From a virus, in the IMG/VR virus record IMGVR_UViG_3300027969_003844, positions 41,200 to 105,199 of that record: a stretch of DNA of 64,000 nt; one strand, given 5' to 3'. Positions within the stretch are counted from its first letter, which is position 1. Each line of letters starts with the position of its first letter. Both the position numbers and the translations under genes were made by a program. Positions 7,496 through 15,407 of the stretch are shown piece by piece. The notes below the pieces were generated by a model, which worked only from the letters and a program-made list of their open reading frames with translations, searched no databases and was not told where the DNA came from.

Positions 7496-7503
7496 TACTT
7501 ATC
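7496..7503 (-). promoter_or_regulatory. GATAAGTA box upstream of clpS
   Basis: Exact copy of the 8-mer also found before the HNH gene and two radical SAM operons, 29 nt before the clpS start. It may be a late-promoter-like -10 element. Confidence 0.35.
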
Positions 7504-7530
7504 AAGGGTAACCTGTTATAGCTACCCTTG
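7503..7530 (-). other. Hairpin between hsp20 and clpS
   Basis: CAAGGGTA and TACCCTTG form an 8-bp perfect stem with a 12-nt loop. No U-run follows on either strand, so it is not a standard intrinsic terminator. It may be an RNA-processing or stability element. Confidence 0.4.
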
Positions 7531-7541
7531 ACAATAATCAA

Positions 7542-7970
7542 TTATTCCTTGATTAATGGGATTTTTTTTGGTTTATGTTGTTCAGGAACTAGTTTTTCTA
7601 GATCAATTACCAACATTCCATCTTTTAGACTTGCTGACTTTACTTCAACGTGATCTGCTAACACAAATTCCTGACGGAAATTGCGCTTTGCTATACCACG
7701 ATAAACATAATTGCGTTCTACATCATCTTCTGACTTGCGTCCTTCAACCAGTAGCACATTTTGTTGTTGTGTAATATCAACTTCACTTTCGCTGAATCCT
7801 GCAACTGCCATAGTAATACAGGTGCCAAACTCTCCGACTTTTTCTACATTTACAGGCGGATATCCTGCTTTGCCACCTGGTTGATTTGTGGCCATCAGAC
7901 GTTCCAGGTCTTCGAACATACGATCGAAGCCGATACCAAAGTGATGTTGTGGGAATCTTAGATTTGTCAT
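7542..7970 (-). CDS. Small heat-shock protein (Hsp20/alpha-crystallin)
   Basis: 142 residues. The N-terminus MTNLRFPQHHFGIGFDRMFE is typical of IbpA-like proteins. The alpha-crystallin domain runs YPPVNVEKVGEFGTCITMAV through VLLVEGRKS, YVYRGIAKRNFRQEFVLADHVEV and ASLKDGMLVIDLEKLVPE. It ends in a charged tail with KKIPLIKE (an I-x-I-like anchor, IPLI). The role is ATP-independent holding of unfolding proteins. It has its own perfect promoter and an unusually long (about 90 nt) leader with a ROSE-like end. Confidence 0.93.
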   Translation of the reverse strand: MTNLRFPQHHFGIGFDRMFEDLERLMATNQPGGKAGYPPVNVEKVGEFGTCITMAVAGFSESEVDITQQQNVLLVEGRKSEDDVERNYVYRGIAKRNFRQEFVLADHVEVKSASLKDGMLVIDLEKLVPEQHKPKKIPLIKE

Positions 7971-7975
7971 AATAA

Positions 7976-7996
7976 TCTCCTAATAATTAAGCGAGT
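7976..7996 (-). promoter_or_regulatory. Possible ROSE-like RNA thermometer at the hsp20 ribosome-binding site
   Basis: In the mRNA, CUCGCU lies 8 nt before UAGGAG, the ribosome-binding site of hsp20. ROSE thermometers pair a UYGCU box with AGGA through an unusual G-G contact. UCGCU fits that box, and flanking C-G pairs extend the stem. The long leader of a heat-shock gene is the right setting. It is short and unproven. Confidence 0.35.
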
Positions 7997-8067
7997 TTAA
8001 ATTTAACAACCCCTTCATGGGCATTGTTTTTGCACTTTACTAACCCTCTTGGCATTAGTATCGTACA

Positions 8068-8096
8068 ATTATATTTATCATTGACCAAGGTGTCAA
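8068..8096 (-). promoter_or_regulatory. Perfect consensus promoter of hsp20 (TTGACA-17-TATAAT)
   Basis: Minus-strand TTGACA, 17-bp spacer, TATAAT. Transcription would start about 90 nt before the hsp20 ATG. The spacer contains GATAAATA overlapping the -10. Confidence 0.85.
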
Positions 8097-8099
8097 TAA

Positions 8100-8378
8100 T
8101 CAATAAAGCCGTTTTCTTCCACCTTCTTTTGGAGGTCTACGTCCTTCTAATTCATCACGTTCGACCTGCTTGAGCCATCTGCGTCTTGCTGAGTTTGCTT
8201 TTTTTGTGCGCTCAATGTTGGGTTTAACATATTCCATTCTTTCGCGTACTTCTTCTAGTAGACCGCTGTCTTGTATCTTGTTTTTAAATTTACGTAATGC
8301 TTTTTCTACATTGCCGTCTCTGACTTCTACCTTTGACCCTTTTATTAAAGGTTGACTGTCCCTTTGATCTCTACTCAT
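8100..8378 (-). CDS. rpsU: Ribosomal protein bS21 homologue
   Basis: 92 residues, against about 70 for the bacterial protein. KVEVRDGNVEKALRKFKNKI, then a helix, and RTKKANSARRRWLKQ are the bS21 signature. The C-terminus is extended by a basic GRRPPKEGGRKRLY tail. bS21 sits by the anti-Shine-Dalgarno region of the 30S subunit, and phage copies are known from large and pelagic phages. A phage version could exchange into host ribosomes and bias initiation. It follows clpX by 7 nt in the same operon. Confidence 0.92.
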   Translation of the reverse strand: MSRDQRDSQPLIKGSKVEVRDGNVEKALRKFKNKIQDSGLLEEVRERMEYVKPNIERTKKANSARRRWLKQVERDELEGRRPPKEGGRKRLY

Positions 8379-8385
8379 GATAATA

Positions 8386-9615
8386 TTATGCTGATGATTC
8401 TATATTTTTAAATATTTTAACTGGCAGGTGGTCTTCCACTGCCTTTTCGTTAATTATAACTTTACTTAATCCTTCTCGGGACAATTCTGGTAGATTAAAT
8501 TGTGTATCCAATAGAATTTGTTCAATAATATTACGCAATCCACGTGCTCCAGTTTTTTTAGTTATACTTAGATTTGCAATTGCCAGTCTGGCGTCGGGTG
8601 TAAATTCTAAATCAACCCCGTCCATTTTAAAAACTTCTTTGTATTCGTTTTCAATGCTGTCATCAGGATCTCTCATAACACGCACCAGGTCTTTGCTACT
8701 CAATGATTCTAATGCAGTAATAACAGGAATCCGTCCCATAAACTCTGGTATCATTCCAAACTTGACAAAGTCTTCGGGTTCTACTTCGTTTAACCAATAA
8801 TCAACATTTACTTTAGAGGCAGTAACATCCGCGGCAAACCCAATCTTGGTGCCACCTTTGATTCTCTTTTTTACTTCTTCATCCAGACCAACAAATGCAC
8901 CACCTAAAATGAATAGTATGTTCTTTGTGTTAATGACATTTGAATCTTGGCCTGGATGCTTACGGCCGCCGCCGACTGGAACCCTGCATTCAGTTCCTTC
9001 AATTAATTTTAGTAATGCTTGCTGAACACCTTCACCAGACACATCTCTGGTAATACTTGCACTTTCACTTTTGCGACCTTTTTTGTCAATTTCATCAATA
9101 TAAACAATACCTGTCTCGGCACGTTTAATGTCGCCGCCGGCGTTTTGTAATAGTCGATGAATAACACTTTCAACGTCTTCGCCTACATATCCGCTTTCGG
9201 TCAATGTAGTTGCATCAGCTACTGCAAATGGTACGTTGAGTTTTTCAGATAATTTTTGTGCCAATAATGTTTTACCGCTACCAGTTGGACCAATCAGTAA
9301 AACATTACTTTTCTTAATAAGATTAGTTGAAGCACTATTATGTAATCTTTTATAATGATTACGTACTGCAACACTTAACGCTCTTTTTGCAACATCTTGG
9401 CCAATCACAAATCGGTCAAGGTAAGATTTAATTTCGCTTGGAGTGGTTGTATTATCAAATGATGATTTTTGTTCTTTACTGTCAGACAATGCTTCTAAAC
9501 ATAAATTTATACATTCATTGCAAATATAAGCCTTGTCACCTGCAATTAGAGCCTGAACACTATCTCTATGTTTGTTACAAAAACTGCAATTTAAGTTAGA
9601 GGATTTATCAGCCAA
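8386..9615 (-). CDS. clpX: ClpX, ATP-dependent unfoldase subunit
   Basis: 409 residues. The N-terminal zinc-binding domain has C10-x2-C13 and C32-x2-C35. GPTGSGKT (109-116) is Walker A and VYIDEID (171-177) Walker B. The GYVG pore loop (142-145), RKH loop (218-220) and IGF ClpP-docking loop (258-260) are all intact, so it should recognise ssrA-like tags and dock on ClpP. The TTG start has GGAGG 7 nt upstream and overlaps the stop of the preceding gene; a longer reading would add non-ClpX residues. With phage ClpP and tmRNA it may form a phage degradation system. Confidence 0.95.
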   Translation of the reverse strand: MADKSSNLNCSFCNKHRDSVQALIAGDKAYICNECINLCLEALSDSKEQKSSFDNTTTPSEIKSYLDRFVIGQDVAKRALSVAVRNHYKRLHNSASTNLIKKSNVLLIGPTGSGKTLLAQKLSEKLNVPFAVADATTLTESGYVGEDVESVIHRLLQNAGGDIKRAETGIVYIDEIDKKGRKSESASITRDVSGEGVQQALLKLIEGTECRVPVGGGRKHPGQDSNVINTKNILFILGGAFVGLDEEVKKRIKGGTKIGFAADVTASKVNVDYWLNEVEPEDFVKFGMIPEFMGRIPVITALESLSSKDLVRVMRDPDDSIENEYKEVFKMDGVDLEFTPDARLAIANLSITKKTGARGLRNIIEQILLDTQFNLPELSREGLSKVIINEKAVEDHLPVKIFKNIESSA

Positions 9616-10027
9616 ACAGAGCCTCCAGTAGTGTTGGTAAATCATCAACGTCTGAGAAGTGCAAAATTTCAGATGCTTTTAACAATGCAATAAACTCATC
9701 ATTGCCTGGCTTTACATAAAATATAATTGGATGCTCTAATTTTGCAATGGCTAATGCTACTCGTACTTCATGCTCTGTGCAACTTGCTACATCACACAGC
9801 ACCATGTTGCAATTATCAACAATATGCCAGTACCATACCCATGCTTTTGGATCTTTGACTCCTGAATCATTGGCATAGAATGTAATTTGATCTTGTATGC
9901 CACTTTCAATGATTTCAACAATCTTATCTTGCCAAGACTTATCATTGCTTATTAAGCAAATTGCAACACCACCAGTGGGCATATATAGTGTGGGTGGACT
10001 TACCACATAGACATTAGAATCGCTCAA
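9608..10027 (-). CDS. Hypothetical protein, possibly nucleoside 2-deoxyribosyltransferase-like
   Basis: 139 residues, TTG start with AAAGG upstream. A Rossmann-type pattern with [20 protein letters not shown] and [14 protein letters not shown] resembles the 2-deoxyribosyltransferase superfamily, in which a conserved Glu sits in the helix after the DVA/DLS strand; Glu in TEHEV could serve. Similar small proteins also occur as inactive relatives. It is translationally coupled to clpX by an 8-nt overlap. The assignment is tentative. Confidence 0.4.
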   Translation of the reverse strand: MSDSNVYVVSPPTLYMPTGGVAICLISNDKSWQDKIVEIIESGIQDQITFYANDSGVKDPKAWVWYWHIVDNCNMVLCDVASCTEHEVRVALAIAKLEHPIIFYVKPGNDEFIALLKASEILHFSDVDDLPTLLEALFG

Positions 10028-10043
10028 AGTAAACCTTTAATTT

Positions 10044-11354
10044 TTAGTTGTCATTCTTAGGAAATACAGCTTGAAACCAACCTCGATTACGATGTTGTTT
10101 TGCAAGTTCTTCAGCACTTGCTTTATATATTTTATCAATATTGCTAGGTGCTTGTTGCTCAGATTGATCTGGCGCAGTCCATGCTTCTCCGGGTGTTCCA
10201 GGAGGGGCAAATTCTACAGGTGTAGATGCAACAAGTGGCACATTATCTGCAGGATTGCTGTTGGTGACTACCAGTGGGATTGGTGTTGTAGTAGCTGTTT
10301 CAACAGTTGATTTTTGCTCAACTATTTCTTCCTGGCGTACCTCTGCTTTGGCAACTTTTATAGCATCTGCTAACTCATCAATGTCTTCGTCGTTGGCAGG
10401 ATATACTGGAACAACGGTGACCACATCAGGTATGCTTTCGCTATGTATTTCTTCTGGCAATGTATCAGGGGAGTCTACTAACTTATCTGCCGCGGCTTCT
10501 TCATCTAATTTACGTGCAACTTCTTTACCACGTTTAAAAAACTCTTCAATGTCGTCAGTGGTTGATTCTTCTTCTTCCTCTCTGAACCATTGAAAGCTGT
10601 ACTGACTGGCAAGTAATAGTACAACTGCCAGCGGATCAAATACAATAACAATAATAACAATGACCCATGTTACTGCTTTATCTAAAATATTAGCATTTGG
10701 ATTATCACCATAGATAAAGTTAGCAATATATTTGATGGGTCCTACTTCGGCTTCTACTTTACGTACTTCTGCGGCAATAGGGGCACGTTCTTCATTTAGT
10801 TTGCTAATTGCTTTCTGGTCGGCCACTATTTCAGACTGTAGTCTTGCTCGTTCTTTTGCCTGTGCCTTGCGAATAGCAACTGCTTTGTCAGCCCCTGTTT
10901 CCGACGTACTACGACCCATAACTTGGTCAACTGCTTCATCCATTTGTTTAAGAGCCTTGCGATTGGCATCTATATTTTCTTTTGCTGTTTTAATCTTTTC
11001 ATCATACACACTAATCTTTGCCTGTACATCGCCTGACACCAGGCTTTGATCACTGTGTGCTTTACTTAGGAATCCAAAGATACCCATACTTGTAATCAAC
11101 ATTAAAACTGCAATTGCAATCAGCAGATATGATTTAATTAAAAATGGTGCTCTTTTCCAATTTGTTTTAATCCAAACAGTGGCAACCAACTTGCTAATAC
11201 CAAGTGCAACACCCATAATAATAATAGGAATAACTGCCGCGGCAAAGATTGCCATCAACCCCATGATGGAGTAGTATTCAGCAACTGCTGAAATGCATAA
11301 CCCACTTAACAATGTTAGATAGGCAATGATCCTATCAGTCGCTGATGCTTTCAT
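10044..11354 (-). CDS. Membrane protein with periplasmic coiled coil
   Basis: 436 residues. Three hydrophobic segments near the N-terminus (about residues 10-35, 38-60 and 75-97) precede a long charged heptad-like region (about 110-215, KISVYDEKIKTAKENIDAN onward). A fourth strong membrane segment, AVTWVIVIIVIVFDPLAVVL, follows. The cytoplasmic tail is Glu- and Pro-rich and disordered in look, ending RGWFQAVFPK. This layout recurs in large T4-like environmental phages, but no function is assigned. The start overlaps the stop of the SNase-like gene (ATGA). Confidence 0.65.
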   Translation of the reverse strand: MKASATDRIIAYLTLLSGLCISAVAEYYSIMGLMAIFAAAVIPIIIMGVALGISKLVATVWIKTNWKRAPFLIKSYLLIAIAVLMLITSMGIFGFLSKAHSDQSLVSGDVQAKISVYDEKIKTAKENIDANRKALKQMDEAVDQVMGRSTSETGADKAVAIRKAQAKERARLQSEIVADQKAISKLNEERAPIAAEVRKVEAEVGPIKYIANFIYGDNPNANILDKAVTWVIVIIVIVFDPLAVVLLLASQYSFQWFREEEEESTTDDIEEFFKRGKEVARKLDEEAAADKLVDSPDTLPEEIHSESIPDVVTVVPVYPANDEDIDELADAIKVAKAEVRQEEIVEQKSTVETATTTPIPLVVTNSNPADNVPLVASTPVEFAPPGTPGEAWTAPDQSEQQAPSNIDKIYKASAEELAKQHRNRGWFQAVFPKNDN

Positions 11355-11695
11355 TCTTCATCCTCCTCCTCAGGGGCTTGGAAGTTAGTGGCCAAGCCTT
11401 GTTCAACTAATACTTCATTTATATTTAATGTTGGGTCGCCAGATTCGTTAGCAATATATGCCCAACCTAGAACTCTACCAAGTTTTGCTCTTTTAGTAAT
11501 GATAGGCTCAACAATAAGCCCGTCTTTACATAACTCTGTAAGTACAATACGTACTTCAGCATCTTTGCCAGAGCTTGCTACACCAAACAATCTAATTTTT
11601 TGTCTGCTGTAAACATTAAAACCAAGGTCTAGTTCTACGTCAAGTGTATCTGCACCGCGTACTTCTAACAACTTAGCTGGATATAATCTTCTCAT
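11351..11695 (-). CDS. Staphylococcal-nuclease-like domain protein
   Basis: 114 residues. The beta-barrel pattern KLLEVRGADTLDVELDLG ... RQKIRLFGV ... GLIVEPIITKRAKLGRVLGW ... LVEQGLATNF follows the SNase fold, in which GDT and R-x-R-L-x-G-x-D normally form the active site. Here GDT is replaced by ADT and no D-x-P-E follows RLFGV. Activity is therefore doubtful and a binding role is possible. It is part of a coupled operon with the membrane protein and the SleB hydrolase. Confidence 0.6.
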   Translation of the reverse strand: MRRLYPAKLLEVRGADTLDVELDLGFNVYSRQKIRLFGVASSGKDAEVRIVLTELCKDGLIVEPIITKRAKLGRVLGWAYIANESGDPTLNINEVLVEQGLATNFQAPEEEDEE

Positions 11696-12375
11696 TATTG
11701 TTCTCTCGGTTTGATTCTATAAAATACATGATTGCCAATTTGACTCACAGAATCTTTGACTCTTTTGAAACTTGACCTCCATGCAATATATGTAGCATGA
11801 AAGTGAGTGGCACCGTTAGTCGGATCCTCTAATGCATCTGGGTCGTCAACTACTAAAGAAGCAATACCCGCGGCTTGGTACCAAAGATATCCATGAGGAG
11901 GCACTTTTGTACGATCGCATACCCATGCAAATTGGCATCCTGCTGGATTTCTTTGCTTTACTACACCACATAGGGTACTGGCATACCCTTCATTGAAGCG
12001 ATTCATTGTTACCTTTGCAACTGCTAGTTGCCCGGTAATGCTTTCGCCTCTACTTTCATAATAGATGTTTTCTGCCACACATCTAATTTGATTATCTGCT
12101 ACAACCTTATTAAGGCCGCCAGCATCATCAATTTTGGATTGAATTAACCTGGCAATTTTTTTGTCCCAGGTTTCATGTTTATGTCCACGATAGCGATCTG
12201 CTACCCAGTCTGAATATGACGAATACGTTGGATCGCCACTTATGCCATATGCATAAGATTTTGTATTGATACCAAATACAGTTATCAATACCAATAAGGC
12301 TACAATAGCAACCTTTGTTAGCAAACGTGTTACCGGTTGCTTTGACATGCCCGAAGTAATGGGGGTCATGTGCAT
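11695..12375 (-). CDS. SleB/CwlJ-family cell wall hydrolase (endolysin candidate 1)
   Basis: 226 residues. A single N-terminal membrane/signal segment (TKVAIVALLVLITVFGI) precedes the Hydrolase_2 domain: IRCVAENIYYESRGESITG with the catalytic Glu, QLAVAKVTMNRF, CGVVKQ, CQFAWVCD, NGATHFHA. The ATG has a full AAAGGAGGTG Shine-Dalgarno sequence. SleB-type enzymes cleave peptidoglycan glycan strands, and phages use them as endolysins; a signal-anchor form would be exported by the host. A second SleB gene lies 35 kb away. Confidence 0.88.
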   Translation of the reverse strand: MHMTPITSGMSKQPVTRLLTKVAIVALLVLITVFGINTKSYAYGISGDPTYSSYSDWVADRYRGHKHETWDKKIARLIQSKIDDAGGLNKVVADNQIRCVAENIYYESRGESITGQLAVAKVTMNRFNEGYASTLCGVVKQRNPAGCQFAWVCDRTKVPPHGYLWYQAAGIASLVVDDPDALEDPTNGATHFHATYIAWRSSFKRVKDSVSQIGNHVFYRIKPREQ

Positions 12376-12407
12376 GTTACACCTCCTTTCTCAAGGATTG
12401 CCTCCAG

Positions 12408-12926
12408 TCAGGCCTTTGATGCTAATATAGCATCTAAAACTTCACCTGGGCTCTGGTATCCATAATCAACCTGGGTGTAGGTTATATCATGCTTGGCCAA
12501 GAGCACCGCAATCCGCCGATCGATCTCCAAGCTAGCTTGAAGATTATGCACACGGCCGCGATCATCGAACCACGGGCCGCGCTCTAGAAGCCCAACATAG
12601 TTGTTGTAACGCTTCCAAAGTTCTACTACCACAGTCTCCCAATGTTGAGGATAATCCTCGGGAGCATAGATAGCACTTAATAACACAGGACTGTCGGTAA
12701 TAACTATATCTACCGTTCCTTCTAGCCTATGTATCCTTTGCATTTGTCTACCAAATACATAAGCCTGATTTGAAAGAGCACAATGTCTACCTTCCCATAC
12801 TAGATCTTTAGCAACTTCCGTTACTAATTCTGCATTCCACCCTCTGCGTTTTGCCTCATGGTAAAGGCCTGACGCTAGGGTGCTTTTTCCAGCACCTGGT
12901 CCAGCAATAACATTGATAACTTTCAT
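12408..12926 (-). CDS. P-loop kinase/ATPase (AAA_28-like)
   Basis: 172 residues. Walker A is VIAGPGAGKST at the N-terminus. DIVITDSPVLLSA is the Walker B-like strand and GRQMQRIHRLEG lies between, as in phage AAA_28/NadR-like small kinases. The substrate is unknown, plausibly a nucleotide or nucleoside. There is no ribosome-binding site; a promoter ends 6 nt before the ATG, giving a leaderless start. Confidence 0.75.
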   Translation of the reverse strand: MKVINVIAGPGAGKSTLASGLYHEAKRRGWNAELVTEVAKDLVWEGRHCALSNQAYVFGRQMQRIHRLEGTVDIVITDSPVLLSAIYAPEDYPQHWETVVVELWKRYNNYVGLLERGPWFDDRGRVHNLQASLEIDRRIAVLLAKHDITYTQVDYGYQSPGEVLDAILASKA

Positions 12927-12932
12927 AGTGTT

Positions 12933-12961
12933 ATTGTAGCATAATATTTATCTTAAGTCAA
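12933..12961 (-). promoter_or_regulatory. Promoter TTGACT-17-TACAAT, leaderless geometry
   Basis: Minus-strand TTGACT, 17-bp spacer, TACAAT, then AACACT and the ATG of the kinase gene. The predicted +1 falls on the start codon. Confidence 0.8.
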
Positions 12962-13002
12962 TAAATTTAAATGCCCAACTGCTATGTTAAAGTTAGTTTT
13001 AA

Positions 13003-13365
13003 TTAGCCAATATCCCAATACATCTTGTTATGCAATTGATAAAACAAGTCTTTTTTCAATTCTATCATATCATCAGGTGATATTCTATACTGGTGCCCAA
13101 TGCCATTATGATATACAGAAATCCTTACATACGCACATGGTATTCGTGGTTCTGGTGATTGCATTTTAAGTTGAACTAGCCAATAACTTCCGTTTATTTC
13201 TTTATCAAATCCTTTGCCAAGGATGCTATAGTTATCTAGCATCTCTTGTAATACCAGCGTAGGCAAGTTAAAGGTCTGAGCATACTGTTCGCTTACTTTA
13301 ATGGTAAGATCGCTAGTGCCTTTGTCTTTGAAAACGTAAAGCTTAAATGTTTTAGAAAATTCCAT
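13003..13365 (-). CDS. Hypothetical protein, 120 aa
   Basis: Not recognised. Begins MEFSKTFKLYVFKDKGTSD; alternating hydrophobic and polar strands suggest a beta-rich domain followed by a helical end. It lies 4 nt from the stop of the lipoprotein gene and probably shares its transcript. No clear ribosome-binding site is visible. Confidence 0.55.
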   Translation of the reverse strand: MEFSKTFKLYVFKDKGTSDLTIKVSEQYAQTFNLPTLVLQEMLDNYSILGKGFDKEINGSYWLVQLKMQSPEPRIPCAYVRISVYHNGIGHQYRISPDDMIELKKDLFYQLHNKMYWDIG

Positions 13366-13369
13366 AATA

Positions 13370-14503
13370 TTATTGCTTTACAAAGGTCAGGCCACCAAAA
13401 TCAGACATGATTGCTCCATTCCTTTCAATGATCCAATCAATCCAAGTTGAATATCCATCTCTGGGGTCAACAAAGGTAGGATTGGAATATACAACCGTGC
13501 TAGTTTTGTCAGTAACTGAAAACTTTTGTATCCACACTCCTTTGTATAAATCATTTGCATCTGCGGCAGTCCCGCCTGTTCTTAACACATATACAGAGTT
13601 TGTATTTTTAGAATACACAAAGTCTAAAATAATCCTGGCACCGTCAACTGCTGGAATTATCATTGTTGGTGTTCCAGTGAATTTGTTACTGCCAGGGTTT
13701 ATTTCAATGGCAGTTGGTTCAGCATATCCCCATTCAATTGCACCATATACCAGATCAAATTTGCCGTCATTGTTTACATCAATGGCTTCAATTTGAAATA
13801 CAGTTTTCTGTGTTGATGGTAATGCATATTCAGTTGAGCGAACAAACTTTCCAGTTTTATCATTTAGATAAACAACCAGTCCATTGAAGGTAGTGACAAT
13901 TACATCAGGATATCCATCGCTGTTAAAATCATTTGCGCTACCACCATGATAAAATCCAGTGTCGGAGTTTGATGTTGTTAAGTAGTCTGTTTTATATCTG
14001 CCATTGGATTGACTTAATACAATACGATTACGCTCGCCAGGAAAGGGCGGAGCATCATATCCGTGACAAACAATTATAAAGTCTAAAACACCATCTTGAT
14101 TGTAATCTGCAGGCAATACTTTTCTTGGATGAATACACATTGGGACTGCTTCATCAATTAAAGAGTTAGAGGACCATGTTCCGTTTGCTTGTTTCCATAG
14201 TGTCAATGTTGCAGGTGGTGAATTGCTGGCAGTGTGTTGATTCACTACATAATTGAGACTTGTGGTTATTAGTCCTGCTGTACCATCTGTATATTTAAAA
14301 AATGTTCGAGCATTTATCTGGCGTTGCAGTTGAAGTGAATCTACATAAAATCCTGGATTCTTTGAATTCTCATAAGAACTCAAACTGTACGTGATATTTT
14401 GCACAGGTGGCTGTACAGGTGGCGTAACAATAGTTGATCCGCCTCCACCACATGCGGTTAATACTACTGCCAGAGATCCAATTAAAAAATTACAAAGTTT
14501 CAT
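13370..14503 (-). CDS. Lipoprotein with FG-GAP/VCBS-like calcium repeats
   Basis: 377 residues. A signal peptide ends in lipobox LTAC followed by GGGGS, so the protein should be lipidated. Three Asp-rich loops, DYNQDGVLDFIIV, DFNSDGYPDVIV and DVNNDGKFDLVYG, mark a beta-propeller of FG-GAP/VCBS type with EF-hand-like calcium sites. Such proteins act in adhesion or bind surface molecules. A phage-encoded lipoprotein could alter the host surface, for example as superinfection exclusion, but that is inference. It has its own promoter. Confidence 0.75.
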   Translation of the reverse strand: MKLCNFLIGSLAVVLTACGGGGSTIVTPPVQPPVQNITYSLSSYENSKNPGFYVDSLQLQRQINARTFFKYTDGTAGLITTSLNYVVNQHTASNSPPATLTLWKQANGTWSSNSLIDEAVPMCIHPRKVLPADYNQDGVLDFIIVCHGYDAPPFPGERNRIVLSQSNGRYKTDYLTTSNSDTGFYHGGSANDFNSDGYPDVIVTTFNGLVVYLNDKTGKFVRSTEYALPSTQKTVFQIEAIDVNNDGKFDLVYGAIEWGYAEPTAIEINPGSNKFTGTPTMIIPAVDGARIILDFVYSKNTNSVYVLRTGGTAADANDLYKGVWIQKFSVTDKTSTVVYSNPTFVDPRDGYSTWIDWIIERNGAIMSDFGGLTFVKQ

Positions 14504-14533
14504 AAAATTACCTATTAAGAAAAACTTGACCTA

Positions 14534-14562
14534 ATTGTAGCAATTTATATGAAACTTGTCAA
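14534..14562 (-). promoter_or_regulatory. Sigma70-type promoter (TTGACA-17-TACAAT)
   Basis: Minus-strand TTGACA, 17-bp spacer, TACAAT. It lies immediately after the endonuclease stop codon and drives the lipoprotein gene. Confidence 0.8.
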
Positions 14563-14565
14563 TCT

Positions 14566-15381
14566 TTATTTGCAAGCGGCTCGTTTTGCGTTGGTCAATG
14601 CACCAAAATCAACGATCCACTCTTTTCCAACTTGGACCTCTTTGGCGTTTTTAGGAAATTCAAACTGGACCTTTGCATTGGCCATGATTTCTTTGATTGG
14701 CTTACGGAACACGGTCAGATCATTTCCCAAGTTTGGATATGGTACTGTGTGTGGGAATGCCCAACCTGCTACTTCGCCGGTAGTTTTGTTGATCACAATC
14801 TTATAATACCCGTGCGGCACAATTACTCCATTTCCAATTTGTTTGTCATTGTTATCATAGTAGGCACCAACATAAATGATAAATGTTTGTTTATATTGTA
14901 CCGCCCAACCGCGAACACTGGTTTCTAGTAATTTCCAAATTCCTCGATTTAATGATCCTGCTTGAGGATACATATTGGTCATTAAAAAACTTTCGTATTC
15001 AACTTGAGTATCCCAGCTTTGGTCGCCATCAGGAGTAGCATGTCCCTTATCATAACCAGTGCCTACATAGTCATCAGGACGAGCACCGTTTTTGATACTT
15101 TGGTCAGCAACAAAAGCATCAGTCCGAGGAACACATCCAATGGCATTCTGTGGCAATAGCTCATAGGTCACATACTGTGGTATCTTGGCTTCTGCATCGT
15201 AACCTACCAGGTACCCCTGGCGACAAATTGGTACTAATGTTTTTGTTGAATCAGGAAACCCAAATGGTGAATGTGCTTTGCAGGCCTTGAGTGGTAAAGG
15301 AGGACGTTGTGTCCATGCAACAGCTGGTTGTGTAAGTAGTGCCATTAGCAGTACACCAAACACAATAATAAATTTTTTCAT
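14566..15381 (-). CDS. Exported DNA/RNA non-specific endonuclease (NUC1)
   Basis: 271 residues. A clear signal peptide (MKKFIIVFGVLLMALLTQPAVA) leads into the NUC1 fold. The active site reads YDKGHATPDGD (residues 110-120) where the family usually has DRGH. MTNMYPQAGSLNRGIWKLLE supplies the metal-binding Asn. Arg-to-Lys at the second position of DRGH is conservative, so activity is likely. Exported nucleases degrade extracellular or periplasmic DNA and could block incoming competitor phage DNA. The paired Cys residues suggest disulfides. Confidence 0.85.
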   Translation of the reverse strand: MKKFIIVFGVLLMALLTQPAVAWTQRPPLPLKACKAHSPFGFPDSTKTLVPICRQGYLVGYDAEAKIPQYVTYELLPQNAIGCVPRTDAFVADQSIKNGARPDDYVGTGYDKGHATPDGDQSWDTQVEYESFLMTNMYPQAGSLNRGIWKLLETSVRGWAVQYKQTFIIYVGAYYDNNDKQIGNGVIVPHGYYKIVINKTTGEVAGWAFPHTVPYPNLGNDLTVFRKPIKEIMANAKVQFEFPKNAKEVQVGKEWIVDFGALTNAKRAACK

Positions 15382-15407
15382 AAAGGTTCCTTAAAAACAG
15401 TAGTTAT

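Noticed and set aside
8386-9648. Longer ClpX reading with eleven extra N-terminal residues
   Set aside because: The TTG with GGAGG 7 nt upstream gives a normal ClpX N-terminus; the extra residues are not ClpX-like and lie within the upstream gene.
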